Of a stretch of DNA of 64,000 nt, positions 16,322 to 27,316 are shown in pieces. A program made the position numbers and the translations under genes. The stretch is taken from NCBI GenBank assembly GCA_916048095.2, contig OU696595.1:2824795-2888794 (forward strand), given 5' to 3'. The number at the start of each line of letters is the position of its first letter. Within the stretch, counting starts at the first letter, position 1. The notes under the pieces were generated by a model that saw only the letters and a list, made by a program, of their open reading frames with translations, was not told the DNA's origin and searched no databases. This DNA is from Sacculina carcini. Taxonomy: Eukaryota > Arthropoda > Thecostraca > Sacculinidae.

Positions 16322-17920
16322 TCAATAAATAATTCTAAAAGGCAAAAACCGTAGAAACTCAAAAATGCGGCCCTCAATGACCGCCGATTGCTCCTGTCCG
16401 AGAACATCGTGAATAGTCCGAACGGATCCAAGAGAACGTTGACGCGCCTCTGAGAATGATGGGCATTCCACCAGGATGTGCTGCACGGAGAGACGTGCAT
16501 TACATGCGCTGCACGTGGGTTGAGGTTGTCCGAGTAGAAGATGGCGATGCGTATCGTACGTGTGACCCACACGCAGACGACAGAGCGCCACTTCCTCGGA
16601 CCTCTTCCGGCGACAAGAGCACATCCAATGTCCGATTTCGGGCTTCACAGCTTTTAATTTGTTAGAACCACATTCGTCCCAGGAGAGCTGCCAGCGAGAA
16701 CGGATAAAACGATGTATAATAGGATAAAAGTCCGAATACGGAATGGGAAAGTTAAAATAAAATGAATAAAAGTCTCGTTCAGCAGCTCTTTTTGCGGCTC
16801 TGTCAGCTCGCTCGTTGCCCAAAATACCAACATGGGCCGGAATCCAGCAGAACTTTACACGCTTGCCCTGGTGGTGGATGATGTCAAGAGAGATAAAAAT
16901 CCTCTGTATAAGAGGATGTAAGGAGAAAGACGATAATGAAGTTAAAGCACTAAGGGAGTCAGATAAAACTGAAAACAATGAAAAAGAAGATGAGCGAATA
17001 AAAACCAGGGCCAGCAGGATAGCGTGAAGTTCAGCCGTGTAAATGGAGGTGCTCGGTGGCAGCGTGCTCGAGCGGCACGTACCTCCACTTACAAACGCAC
17101 AACCCACACCACTGGCCGACTTAGATCCATCAGTGTACACGGCAGTATACCGTCCGTAAGAATGAATTCGCTCCAGTGTGTTTGAGCGAAGCACACTGGG
17201 CACTGTACGGTGTTTCGGCAGAGCTGCTAGCGAGACGTCAACCTCGGGTGTGACCAATTCCCAGGGTGACTCCGCCGTGTATTCTTGTCTGAGGATGTCG
17301 TTAGCACCCATCCCGCATGACTCCAGCAGTGCCTTCATTTTGCTGCAAAACAGCACAGAACACTGATGTCCTGGAAGGTGCTGCTGCTCAGGCACATGCT
17401 GGGAAAATACCACGTCATACGCGGGGTTTTCATGGGTGCTTGCCAGCTTGCAAGAATAACGCATGTCCAGCTCTTGACGACGGAGCGCCAGCGGAGCCTC
17501 ATCAGCCTCAACGAGGAGGCTGACGATTGGCGACGTGCGATACGCGCCGGTGGCAATGCGTATCCCTGCGTGGTGTACGACATTCAAACGCCTATTTGCT
17601 GACCGTCCAATCGAGGGAGGCAAATGATTGTCAATGTCGTTGATCATTATGGCAAAAAGGGCCACGCTGAGCACACTACCCTGTGGAACGCCTTCTGCCT
17701 GATCGAACGGACGAGACAAGGAGTTACCCACACGCACACAGAATGTGAGGTGCAAAAGGAAATTGTGTACGAAACTCCCTATGTTGCCTCTGACACCACA
17801 GCGATGCAGTTTGCCAAGAATACCATGTCGCCATGTGGTGTCACATGCCTTCTCGATGTCAAACAATATCGCCCCGACGTGGTGATCTCGCGCAAAAACT
17901 TTCACGTACGCGAGAGTCAA
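16322..17920 (-). pseudogene. I-like ORF2 C-terminal half: RT (active site deleted), RNase H
   Basis: A 532-codon frame. It starts in RT (GAILFDIEKACDTTW, motif A region) and continues with GVPQGSVLSVALFAIMIND (motif B), then jumps from LPPSIGRS to RLNVVHHAGIRIA. The second copy has 146 more codons here, including LFVDDFAVWC, the catalytic block. The RT palm is therefore gone while the frame stays open. RNase H follows: YTDGSKSASGVGCAF, ELHAILLALVF, LSDSLSAL and NERADRAAKRA. The protein ends with a Cys/His block CSACNARLSVQHILVECPSF. The true start is upstream in the 17859-19586 frame; a one-base insertion near 17896 separates them. Confidence 0.9.
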
Positions 17921-19586
17921 TGGTCACCAAGTGGTCTAACGTTGAGCGAGCTTGGCGAAATTCGCACTGAGCATCATTGAACAGCCGACCGCGTTCCAGA
18001 AGCCATACCAGCCGTCTGCAAACCATTTTCTCAAACAGTTTGCAGAGACTGGAGGTCAGCGATATCGGGCGATAGTCAGACGGGTGATCGCCTGATTTGC
18101 TCTGTTTTGTGATGGGTATCACGATTGCCCGTCGCCAGGAGGCTGGAAACTGTCCACCATTCCACAGATCATTGAAGACCTGCAGCAAAGTGGACAGCAC
18201 TGCGGGCAACAGACGTTTCAGCATGAGGTTGTGAGCCTCATCAGGGCCTTCAGCCACATCGCGAAGCGATCGCAAGGCTGTTTTCAGCTCAGATGCTGAA
18301 AAATCGCTGTTGATTGGCAGCTGACAGTTGGTGGAGAAATCAACGGGTGATCTCACGCACTGCTGTTTGATCGCCGCAAAATCAGGGTCGTCTACGTTTG
18401 CACGACAGCGCTCCGCTAAATATCGGCCAATTTCGTCAGCAACATGCTCCGGATCTATCACGTCCACGCCACTGATCTTCAGAGAAGGCAGTGGAGTGGG
18501 ACGGTACTTCCCAGAGATGCGCTTTATACGGTCCCATATGGTGGATATAGGACAATGCCGATTAATGCTGGACACATAGGACACCCACGAGGCCCGCTTC
18601 GCCTCGCGAAAGGTCCATCGAGCCTGTGCGCGAACGTGGTGAAAGCAAAGCATGTTTGCCACCGTGCTGTTGCGCCGGAAGCGACCCCAGCAACGACGTC
18701 GCTCTCGCAACGCCGCAGAACACGCGTCTGTCCACCAAGGGACAGGACGCCGCCGGGGACGCGATGCCGTACGCGGAATGCTCTGTTTGGCACAGGTGAC
18801 AATGGCCTCAGTAAAATCTTCGACGCTGGATCGAAGTGTGGGGTTGCCCATGGCTTCCAGTGTCAAGCAATCATAGCGGACCCAATCAGCTCGTTTGAAA
18901 TTCCATCTCGGTGGTCGTGCTCCCAACTTCGGTACCTCATTGAGACAGATCCATATAGGGAAGTGGTCACTCCCATACAGACTATTCTCAACGGTCCAGC
19001 TCGTGGATGCCTGCAGACTGGGACTGCACAGACTGAGGTCCAGAGCGGACATGCTTCCCGATGGCATGGTGCAATGCGTATATGTGCCTGTGTTTAAAAT
19101 ACCTAGGTCTAAAACAGTTAAAATATCCTCCATAATAAAACCACGGCTACAATATGCATCACAAACCCAAAAAGAGCTGTGAGCATTAAAATCGCCTAAC
19201 ACATAAAAAGGGGGTGGAAGTGAACTGATTGAAAACTCGACGTTAGCCCTCGGGAACGGGCGACCAGGCGGCAGGTACAATGAGCACACACTCACCTCCC
19301 TACCACCCAGCCAGCACCGAACCGCAAGCACCTGCAAATCTGACTGAATATGCAGGCGGCGACAGGGTACACTGGTGCGAACAGCCAGCATAACCCCGCC
19401 GTGGGCCATAGTCGAGCTGGGATTATCATATCTAAAAACATTAAACTCCTGAATACTAAAATACGAAGAATTTAAAAGCTTAATCTCCTGTGTTGCTAAA
19501 ATCGATGATTGTCGGGAGTGTAAAATATGCAGTAAATCATTAAAATTCGGTCTAATACCTCTAATATTCAATTGTAAAATGGACAT
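17859..19586 (-). pseudogene. I-like ORF2 N-terminal half: AP endonuclease and RT start
   Basis: A 575-codon frame opening MSILQLNIRGIRPNF, the expected start of an AP endonuclease (LQLNIRG). Other blocks: LATQEIKL, GGVMLAVRTS, CSLYLPPGRPF, YVLGDFNAHSSFW and SLYGSDHFPIW. A linker with CFHHVRAQARWTFREAKRAS leads to the RT N-terminus (IVIPITKQSKSGD, SDYRPISLTSSLCKLFEKMV, STLDHLV). The frame is lost after SRVRESF near 17896, where five A residues replace the shorter run of the second copy. ORF1 ends 85 bp upstream, the usual spacing in bicistronic I-like elements. Confidence 0.9.
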
Positions 19587-19671
19587 AAAAATAAATATAA
19601 TAGAATAAAATACAAATAAATACTCCCTTTAAAAAGGCACATATACACTAACAACCAGGCTGCACAGGTAC

Positions 19672-21309
19672 CTAATCGCATCGCTTGGCCGATCGTCCTC
19701 TCTCCGCGTCAGGTGGGGACCCACTTGGAGAGGCCGAGAGCTTCCGCTTAGAGGAACTCTCCACCTCCATGGCAGTGGTGGGAGTCGCTCCGTCGTGTGC
19801 GGAAGGCGGTGCGCTAGCAACCGCCGAGCGCGGAGATGCAGGGACCGCGCTCGCTTTGTGACCGGGAGATGCTCGCCGGTCACTCCTCGGCGAGGCTGAC
19901 TTGACCGAACGGCGGCTCTTGTGCTGAACCACCGTCCAGTCTCCGGATTTCCTCCGGCTCGGAGACGACCGCTCTGCTGGCTTGGAAGCCTGCTGAGCGG
20001 CCGGTTTATTGCCGCCCTGACTAACCGGCATCGCTGCCGATTTGCCAGCACGGTCCATCGGCCGGTTGACCGGCCGATCGGCGACCTGCTGGGGTCGCCG
20101 CTCAGCAGCCTTTTCAGGCTGCTGGGGAGCGGCCGCCTCGGGCCGCTGGGTTGCGGCCGTCTGAGGCCGCTGGGTCGCCGACGCCCGGGACCGCTGGGGT
20201 GCGGCCGTTGGCGACCGCGACACGGCAGCCTCCTCAGGCCGCCGATCAACCGGTGTTGGTTCATGCTCATGTTTGTCAACCTCAGGTACGACCAGCTTCA
20301 AGCCCATTCGTCCCGCCAGCTTCAAGAAGTCTCCCACAGTCAGCTTCTCCAGAAACGAGTCGACAGACTGTGGAGGCTGAGCCGACTTCGTGACGACGCC
20401 GACAAAGGACGGGCCTGATGGATGCGAGCTGCGATATACAGCACGCGCCTCGCCGAAACTGCAGCGCTGGGCAGCGCGGATAGCCAGAATTTCTTTTTCT
20501 TTCAGCCATTCCGGGCAGTCACGCGACGAGGACGGATGACCGCTGCTCCTGCAATTGACGCAGAAGTATTCATTGTCGCAATCAGCAGCGGTGTGCCGTT
20601 CGGATGAGCAGCGTCCGCAGATCTCAGCACAGTTGCAGCGGGAGCTCGTATGCCCGAAACGTTGGCACCTGCAACATCGCATTGGGTTGGGTACGTAGGG
20701 GCGGACACGGATACGCTGACGGATGTCACCGATCTCGATGTCGTCCGGCAGAACAGCACCGTCAAACGTGAGGAAGAAGGAGTGCGTTGGCACCTCGCTA
20801 CCCTCACGCCGTCGGACGATGCGCTCCACGCGGATGACACCCTGTGATGCCAATCCGTCGCAAATCTCTTCATCATCGACGCCCTCTAGCGCACGACAGA
20901 ACAGAACACCTCTGGCGTGGTTCATTATCGAGTGCGCACACACCGAGATGGGGGTGCTCACCCAACGCTTATTTTCGCCCGTACCTACGCGATAACGGAA
21001 CGTAGTTGCCTTTATCGCGCGGGTTGCTGCCGTCTCAGTGCCGTATTTAACCATCAACGATCCATCACGTTGTCTGTTGGTCTCGACAGGCACGTCGCCA
21101 ATGTTTTTGAAACCGTCCATGCGACGGAACGGGTTCAATGAAGACAGTTTTATTTTTTTATCGGTGCTGGCAAGCAACAACACCATCGGAGTCGGAGCAA
21201 CACTAATGTCGTCCTGGTCGTGTCTCAATGTACGACCACCTTTCGGCGGCCGTGGCCGATCGCCCGATGGACGACCAGCAGTTGGGGTGGTTGTAGGTTT
21301 TGAAGCCAT
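19672..21309 (-). CDS. I-like ORF1 (Gag-like) with three zinc knuckles
   Basis: About 545 codons from MASKPTTTPTAGRP; an upstream in-frame Met at 21354 exists but MASKP fits the family better. The N-terminal third is basic and Pro-rich. A central RNA-binding-like fold (GTETAATRAIKATTFRYRVG) precedes zinc knuckles CCRCQRFGHTSSRC, CGRCSSERHTAADC and CVNCRSSGHPSSSRDC, the typical triple CCHC of I/Jockey ORF1. LDFLK-type residues (VGDFLKLAGRMGLKL) follow. The C-terminal third is a degenerate repeat of TQRP/AAAPQ units. The protein probably coats element RNA. The frame is intact. Confidence 0.88.
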   Translation of the reverse strand: MASKPTTTPTAGRPSGDRPRPPKGGRTLRHDQDDISVAPTPMVLLLASTDKKIKLSSLNPFRRMDGFKNIGDVPVETNRQRDGSLMVKYGTETAATRAIKATTFRYRVGTGENKRWVSTPISVCAHSIMNHARGVLFCRALEGVDDEEICDGLASQGVIRVERIVRRREGSEVPTHSFFLTFDGAVLPDDIEIGDIRQRIRVRPYVPNPMRCCRCQRFGHTSSRCNCAEICGRCSSERHTAADCDNEYFCVNCRSSGHPSSSRDCPEWLKEKEILAIRAAQRCSFGEARAVYRSSHPSGPSFVGVVTKSAQPPQSVDSFLEKLTVGDFLKLAGRMGLKLVVPEVDKHEHEPTPVDRRPEEAAVSRSPTAAPQRSRASATQRPQTAATQRPEAAAPQQPEKAAERRPQQVADRPVNRPMDRAGKSAAMPVSQGGNKPAAQQASKPAERSSPSRRKSGDWTVVQHKSRRSVKSASPRSDRRASPGHKASAVPASPRSAVASAPPSAHDGATPTTAMEVESSSKRKLSASPSGSPPDAERGRSAKRCD

Positions 21310-22045
21310 GAATTGTGTGTTTGTCTCTGCGCGCACGACCACCCACCTCTGCACGGGGCCCTACTGGGGGGACGGGCAGAGCCAGCATGGGATGCCACGC
21401 CAGCGGTGGTGCGCGCTGTACGGGCACCGAATACCCCTGAGCTCGTTGCGAGCTCCGTCCGGTACGAGTCCGCGGGAGCTACAGCGCCGGGCCCGGACCA
21501 GTGAACCCCTGCGGTCCATCTGGACCCGGCAGCTGCAGCCCCACTGCAAACGGCGGACACTGCACCGGGCGGGACCCCCCTCGAGAACCAGGCACCTCAC
21601 CCTTGACCCTCTTGAGCCCTATCCGGTCACCAGTGCCGGCGTCGGACCATTCTCTCCCCTGTCGAGGCGCCAAACAGCGGCCCCGTCGGGGTTCGACGCG
21701 CAGGCCAAAGACGAGTGTTGCGTCACGCCACTACTATACCCCGGGCGACGTGACACTCAGCGGCCAGGATCATGTTTGCCGATCCGACGGGGGAGGGTTT
21801 CCAGATGGCCGTTGGCTGCTAAACAGCTCATCCGCCCTTTGACAGGTGTTGTTTTTCTTCCTGCTGGGTGTCTGGCCACCCTCCTCACTGGCATAGGCCA
21901 GTGGGGGGCCGGATTAGCCGCCGACATTCCGACCATGCGGCTGGTTGTACCGGGTTACATGTTACCAGTAGCAGGCCGAAACCTGACCAGACATGTCTGC
22001 CTTTAGTCGCCTTTTACGACACGCAGCAGATACGGCGGCAGAATT

Positions 22046-22068
22046 CTAACCCCCCTACCGCAGGGGGA
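22046..22068 (-). other. 5'-terminal GC hairpin of I-like element
   Basis: The first bases of the element (minus strand) contain CCCCCTGCGGTAGGGGG, able to fold as a 5-bp C/G stem with a 7-base loop, directly next to the TSD. It may protect the RNA 5' end or belong to the internal promoter; this is inference. Confidence 0.5.
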
Positions 22069-22080
22069 TCACCTGACTCA
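22069..22080. repeat. Target-site duplication, right
   Basis: TCACCTGACTCA, the second copy of 16142-16153. Confidence 0.9.
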
Positions 22081-23600
22081 GCCAAGATCTTCAGTCAATA
22101 CCACCATTATTTGGATGAAGTGAATGCACCCACAGGAACAGCGCGGGACGCCAGATCCGCTGGATTAGTGCAACCAGTCACTTGTCTCTACTGGTGCTAT
22201 TCAATCGAATATTGTATTTCTGAGACTTTGTTTGCCACCGACGTTTTGAACTTCCTACTTGGATGCTGGATCATCTGCAAAACAACCAGTCTAAAACACA
22301 ATTCTACTGAATAAATACATTGAATCTTGCTTCAGCATGCGGACCAGGCGTACGGCAATCAAAGCACCTTGCAGCTCCAAATGCACAATGTACAATCAAA
22401 GCCGCAAGTCAACGTCTCAGATCAGACATGCGCCTTCAAAAGCGAAATCCTGGTCCGAGGCGTTATCAGATACATAAGCCCGTGACCCTATTCCCTCACG
22501 AACCGAGCATACGCCACTGCTGCAAAGGCCAACTCAGATGCTTCGCAAAACACATGAAGCTCAACGGTTCCAACGAAATTCTCGAATCCTTTGCGCAATA
22601 ATCGGGAATGTCTAACCCTCGGATATATGAAAATTCTTGAAGCAGCGAGTGCCACTTAAAAGCATCAGCTGAATCAGACTTATCGTCCCAATCTTGTTTC
22701 TTGAGCCAAAGACACTGGCAAAATAGTTTCAATTTCAACAAAAACGGCACAGCAAGACCAAGAGGTTCAACTATTGTCGCTATGCGTCGCAACAAACCCC
22801 TTTAATTGTCAGTAGCGTCCATTTCACCAACAGAAATGTGAATGTAATCTTCATCTGTATCCCAAATACACCCCAATACGTTTTGCTGCGCTGAACGTCC
22901 TCCTTCCCGCAGTTCAGAAAGATTTGATGCCGAATTGTGGAGACGGGACCCCTTGTTGCAAGACCTTCGTCATGTCTTCTTTCATAATCGAGGCGTCAGC
23001 CGAACCTTTTTCTGAGCGCACAAAAATCATCCATGTATATATTTGGATGAACTGCTTGAGCAGTGGCTTCCGGTCTCTGACAAACCTCTTTGTTATCTGC
23101 GACAACACATCTCAAAATGAGATTCGCGATTAGGGGACTACACTTTGCTCCAAGTATGAGCACCAACAATTGGTACAATCGTGGTTTGACAGCAGTATTA
23201 CCATTTCTCCAGAGAGAAAACTCAAAGCTGTTTGATCATCAGATAGAACCAGAATATGATTATACATTTGTTCAATATCTGTAATATGCCAATAAACTCC
23301 CCTCGGAAACGAAGCAGTACGCCAAACAAACAAGTAGATCGGGTCCGGATAAAAGTTCACTCTTCAATGATTTCCCTTCACACACAGCAGCAGCGTAAAA
23401 CACAGCGCGTGGTTTGGTCTTGCTTGGGTGGTAAACAGCATGATGCGGCAGCACCCATCTCTTTGGAGAGTCAAAATCGATTATGTCTCCCGGAATTACT
23501 TTCGCGAACCCCTTGTCAACATAACTTTGAAGAACTTGGTCATACAGCTCAAGCTTCCCGGGAGTACGTTTCGGTGACTTTTCCAACGACCTTAGCCTAA
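22081..23600 (-). pseudogene. BEL/Pao remnant, RT and RNase H half
   Basis: 5' half of the BEL element split by the I-like insertion. From the right on the minus strand: RT N-terminus with YDQVLQSYVDKGFAKVIPG, PKRWVLPHHAVYHPSKTKPR and SELLSGPDLLVCL (23586-23272); then VYWHITDIEQMYNHILVL (23360-23130); then NIYMDDF with the YMDD catalytic motif (23178-22996); then RNase H-proximal sequence ending with IRGLDIPDYC (22795-22496). Stops and frame changes interrupt every block. Gag and protease are absent, so the copy is 5' truncated at about 23600. Confidence 0.82.
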
Positions 23601-23602
23601 AG

Positions 23603-23700
23603 TAGTGGTTCCCAAAGTGGGCGGTACCGCCCCCTGGGGGCAGTGGAAAGATCTGGGGGCGGTGAGAAAGAAGGGGGTGGTAGAGGGGCGGTAGTCAGAA
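23603..23700. mobile_element. hAT-like terminal fragment
   Basis: TAGTGGTTCCCAAAGTGGGC followed by GGTACCGCCCCCTGGGGGC resembles the ends of hAT-type non-autonomous elements (CAGTGGTTCCCAA start, then a C/G-rich stretch). No matching inverted end is visible before 24345, so it is a solo or truncated end. Confidence 0.4.
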
Positions 23701-24052
23701 GTTAGAACGTTTGTTTTACGATTTTTACACAACACATGCAGCAGGACGATTCAGTGGACGATGCATCAGGGTCCGGTTACCGCACGCCTCTCTGGCGCAG
23801 TCAGATCCACTAGCATGTACTACAAAATCAAAAGCTCGGGTTTGTAATGTCAAGCTTGTAATGTTCAGATTTTTATCTTATAATAAAAACCGCATTCTGG
23901 TGGTCAAAATCATCTTGAGTTTAAGTCAGCATGAAATTGGTGAATCGCCAGAACGCGCCGCGTGTGTTGAGCTGGTTAGGGTGGTGCATTCACTGATATA
24001 TATTGTTACGAATGTATATGGCTTTGCACCTATGTGTGCATGTGTGTGTGTA

Positions 24053-24110
<58 letters not shown>

Positions 24111-24345
24111 TGTTAGCGCGTGTGTCATTTTGTGGGTGGCGAAGGCGGCGATACTTAAGTCACGCCCGCCACCATTTTCTGTGAATAAATGGAAGAAAGT
24201 GAATACGTGAGAGGGTAAACTTGCTTTTAATGCCTTCAATGTTGTCATTTTTGTTTTTAAGTAGGCTGTGACAAATAAAAAATCCATAATAAAGTTGTGA
24301 ACTCCAAAAATTCCAGAAAAACGACAGCTCAATATCCCGAAACAG
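23701..24345. other. Non-coding stretch with microsatellite
   Basis: No gene is visible. A GTGTGT to (TA)n microsatellite lies at about 24031-24108. The rest is AT-rich sequence without recognisable motifs; it could be interior of the hAT-like element that begins at 23603. Confidence 0.6.
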
Positions 24346-24392
24346 CAAGCAAACAAGAACAGGTTAGAACAGGTTAGCTCTCAGGGTGAGAA

Positions 24393-25125
24393 ATGCAGGC
24401 AAGTACCACCGAACAACAGGTCTTCAGCGACAACTCCAAAATCATGTCTACTAGTTCACGAAATCCACAATCACGCAAGCACCGCAGAGGACGGAGGGGT
24501 GCAGGCCGTCGAGGAGGACGCAGAGGCGGCGTCAGATGGAGGACTGGAAAAACTAACCGAAATGAAATAATTGTAGCGCAGCTCAACGTGCAGTCTCTCT
24601 TGCCAAAGTTGACGGAGATTCGAAGCGACATTGACAAAACATATAACATAGACATTTTAGCCCTGTCCGAAACGTGGTTATCACCGTCAACTCCCAGTCG
24701 GTTAGTCACAGTTAGCGACTACAACATATACCGCAACGATCGCAACCCCGCTCGCCCCAGATCGAGGTCGTACGGTGGAGTAGCTGTCTTGGTGCGCAAT
24801 ACATTTGCTGCTAACGTACTGCAGACGCCCCTCACATGCGTGGTCGGTTCCAAGTTGGAGATATTGTGGGTGCGTGTACAAGTCGGCAAAAATCGGTCCA
24901 TCATGCTACCGCCCACCATCCAACACGGTCGCTCAACTCACCGCCGATCTGGACGATCTTGAGGCGCAGCTGCAGCATGTTGTCGCTTCTCACGGCGGAC
25001 TGGTGATTTTGGCGGGAGATCTTAACTGTGACCTCTTCAAAACTACAGCTTCAGCTTATTGCGCGCTCCAACAAACTCTAGAACGCTGTGGACATTATTA
25101 CCCTGAACAATGGTGGCCAGGTTAA
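24393..25125 (+). pseudogene. AP endonuclease of CR1/L2-like element, frameshifted
   Basis: First frame (24393-24962): an Arg/Gly-rich basic leader (RKHRRGRRGAGRRGGRR), then IVAQLNVQSLLPKL, DILALSETWLSP and YGGVAVLVRN. A frameshift near 24910 moves coding to the 24805-25125 frame, which gives CYRPPSN and LVILAGDLNCDLFKTT. Another change near 25095 leads into the RT frame. The family's terminal SDH block is not recognisable, suggesting a deletion between LERCG and the RT frame. The basic leader would suit nucleic-acid binding. Confidence 0.78.
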
Positions 25126-27316
25126 GCGATCCGGCGTAACACGTTGTCACTATGGAACTCCGCATGACATATCGCGTGTGTTGTTGAAGATAGGACGAAC
25201 AATCCGCAGAAAAAGAATAACTGTTTTCGGAAGACGCCTGTCACGTATTGATAATGTCGACTTCAATTATCAGTTAGCAGTGCAAGACTGGAGCCTAGTA
25301 GAAAATGCAGAGGAAACGGAGCAAAAGTGGCAACATTTCATCAGTATCTTCGCTAATATGCTGGACGCTGTTGCTCCTGTTACTAAGATCCGTCTTCCGC
25401 CAACCCAAGCACCTCCGATGTCGGCACATACGTGGCAGTTAAAGAAGTCCAGAACGGAAGCTCTGATGAAAGGCGAAATGACAAACTACAAAGAAATCAA
25501 CCGGAGATATCGCGCCGCGGTTCGAAAAGACACTCTCACTCATTTTCAGAATAAGGTTGACGGAGTTAAACCACACGCAATGTGGCGAGTAATTCGACCG
25601 ATTATCGACCACAAGCACAACGTCGCTGCTGTGAGCGCAACTCCTGAAGAGCTGAACAGGTATTATGTCTCCATCGGACCCGACACTGTTGCGACTATCA
25701 CTGCAACGTCTGTGCCGGTACCGACTCTGTTCCCGAGAATCACAACAGCTCACTTGTGTATTCAGCCGATCACCATGGGCCAATTGAGACACACTGTGAT
25801 GTCTCTAAACAAGTCAAACTCAGTTGGTGCTGATGGTGTGAGTGTACGCATGATGCAGCAGTTCCTGCCTGGCTTTGGACGTCAACTGCTCGACATTGTC
25901 AACAGCTGCCTCGTCAAATGTGTGGTGCCGGCGGCATGGAAACACGCCCTGGTCACGCCCATTCCCAAATCCAGTACAGTGCCGTCCAAACCTAGCGCAA
26001 CTCGACCAATTTCAATACTGCCTGCAATCACAAAGATTGTAGAGAAAGTTGTGCAGGTGCAGTTGCTGAGGCACATGGAGCGACTCCAGCTGATTTCTGA
26101 CAGTCATCACGGCTTCAGGCGTAAATACTCCACTGAGACCGCACTACACACGATGACAGAGCACTGCCTGCGCGCCATGGACAGCAGAAAAGTGACCTTA
26201 GTAGTGTCACTTGATTTTTCGAAATGTTTCGACACCGTTCCGCATGGAGAGCTAGTGGATAAGCTCCAACTATATGGCGTAGAAACGGACTGGTTTGAAG
26301 ACTACCTCAAGGCGCACACCCAGCAGGTGCAGCTCAGGGATCCGTCCGGTCAGACTCGGTACTCCAGTATCAGGGAAAACGGTCTCGGGGTGTTCCAGGG
26401 CGGAGCACTCAGCTGCATTCTGTTCACCGTGTACTCAAACGACCTGACTTCATGTCTTGCCAAATACAGCGGGATGACTGCAGTACAATACGCGGACGAC
26501 CTACAGCTGGCGATATCTGGCGCCAAAAAAGACCTATTACACTTGATTCGGACCGTAGAAGAAGCACTTTCCGATATAATCCGGTGGTGCTCAACCAACC
26601 GGATGAAGATCAATTCGGCGAAAACGAAATTCATACTTGTCGGTACGAAACAGCAACTTCAAGGCATTCCACCTGTGACTGTTTCGTGCGACGGCAGCGC
26701 GATACATGAAAGCAGGACAATCAAAACACTGGGACTGACTGTTGACCGACACCTGCGTTTTACTGATCACATTGACCAGCTCGTCCGCGGATGCACAGGT
26801 ATGCTCATCGGAATATCGCACGCGAAGAGCAGCATTCCTAAAAATTGCCTGCGCAGAATAATCGAATGTCTTGTGATCAGTAGACTGCGTTATTGTGTCT
26901 CAGTGTACGGCACCTGTGGCAAAGCCGAACTGAACAAGCTTCAAAAAGTGTTGAATTTTTGCGCCAGAGTAGTCACAGGGCGGAGGAAGTACGACAGCAT
27001 CGCACGACAATACCGATCCCTCCGCTGGCTAACTGCTGAACAGCTTGTTGATTATCACCTTGTTATTGCTGTGCACAACATTTGCGTATTCGGCGTGCCT
27101 AATCAACAAGCAAGCGAGGTCACGTTAAACGCACAGCATGAGCACAACACACGAGGCTCGACACAGTGTCTGCTGCCGCGCATATCGACCGAAACTGGAA
27201 GGCGGAGGCTGCTGTACAGCGGTGTACAGCTTTACAACAACGTCAAGGCAGACAAACTGCGAGTTGAATTCAAGTCCAAGCTGCACAAAGAGCTATTAAA
27301 CCAGAGACCAATGTGA
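25088..27316 (+). CDS. CR1/L2-like reverse transcriptase, long open frame
   Basis: A 742-codon frame. It opens in the remains of the endonuclease end, then has a linker (WQLKKSRTEALMKGEMTNYKE). RT blocks in order: TPIPKSSTVPSKPSATRPIS, SDSHHGFRRKYSTETAL, VVSLDFSKCFDTVPH (motif A), GVFQGGALSCILFTVYSNDL (motif B), VQYADDLQLAIS (catalytic YADD) and NRMKINSAKTKFIL, then the thumb and a basic C-terminus (RRLLYSGVQLYNNV). No internal stops. Motif B reads FQGGALSC where GVPQGSVLGP is usual, a notable divergence at a conserved site. It would copy element RNA at a nicked target. Confidence 0.88.
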   Translation: MDIITLNNGGQVKRSGVTRCHYGTPHDISRVLLKIGRTIRRKRITVFGRRLSRIDNVDFNYQLAVQDWSLVENAEETEQKWQHFISIFANMLDAVAPVTKIRLPPTQAPPMSAHTWQLKKSRTEALMKGEMTNYKEINRRYRAAVRKDTLTHFQNKVDGVKPHAMWRVIRPIIDHKHNVAAVSATPEELNRYYVSIGPDTVATITATSVPVPTLFPRITTAHLCIQPITMGQLRHTVMSLNKSNSVGADGVSVRMMQQFLPGFGRQLLDIVNSCLVKCVVPAAWKHALVTPIPKSSTVPSKPSATRPISILPAITKIVEKVVQVQLLRHMERLQLISDSHHGFRRKYSTETALHTMTEHCLRAMDSRKVTLVVSLDFSKCFDTVPHGELVDKLQLYGVETDWFEDYLKAHTQQVQLRDPSGQTRYSSIRENGLGVFQGGALSCILFTVYSNDLTSCLAKYSGMTAVQYADDLQLAISGAKKDLLHLIRTVEEALSDIIRWCSTNRMKINSAKTKFILVGTKQQLQGIPPVTVSCDGSAIHESRTIKTLGLTVDRHLRFTDHIDQLVRGCTGMLIGISHAKSSIPKNCLRRIIECLVISRLRYCVSVYGTCGKAELNKLQKVLNFCARVVTGRRKYDSIARQYRSLRWLTAEQLVDYHLVIAVHNICVFGVPNQQASEVTLNAQHEHNTRGSTQCLLPRISTETGRRRLLYSGVQLYNNVKADKLRVEFKSKLHKELLNQRPM

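Larger units (their letters stand above)
16154..22068 (-). mobile_element. I-like non-LTR retrotransposon, full length with lesions
   Basis: Minus-strand element bounded by a perfect 12-bp TSD. It begins with a GC hairpin and a 5' UTR with TCGTAAAAGGCGACTAAAGG (about 22020-22001), then ORF1 (21309-19672), ORF2 endonuclease and RT start (19586-17859), and the rest of RT plus RNase H (to 16322). The tail ends CACAAATAACGAACGAA rather than poly(A). An RNase H domain after RT is characteristic of the I superfamily. Compared with the second copy at 61461-64000, it has a one-base insertion frameshift near 17896 and an in-frame deletion removing the RT active site. Confidence 0.92.

Noticed and set aside
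21038-22006. 322-codon plus-strand frame
   Set aside because: Antisense to ORF1 and the 5' leader of the I-like element; no recognisable domain.
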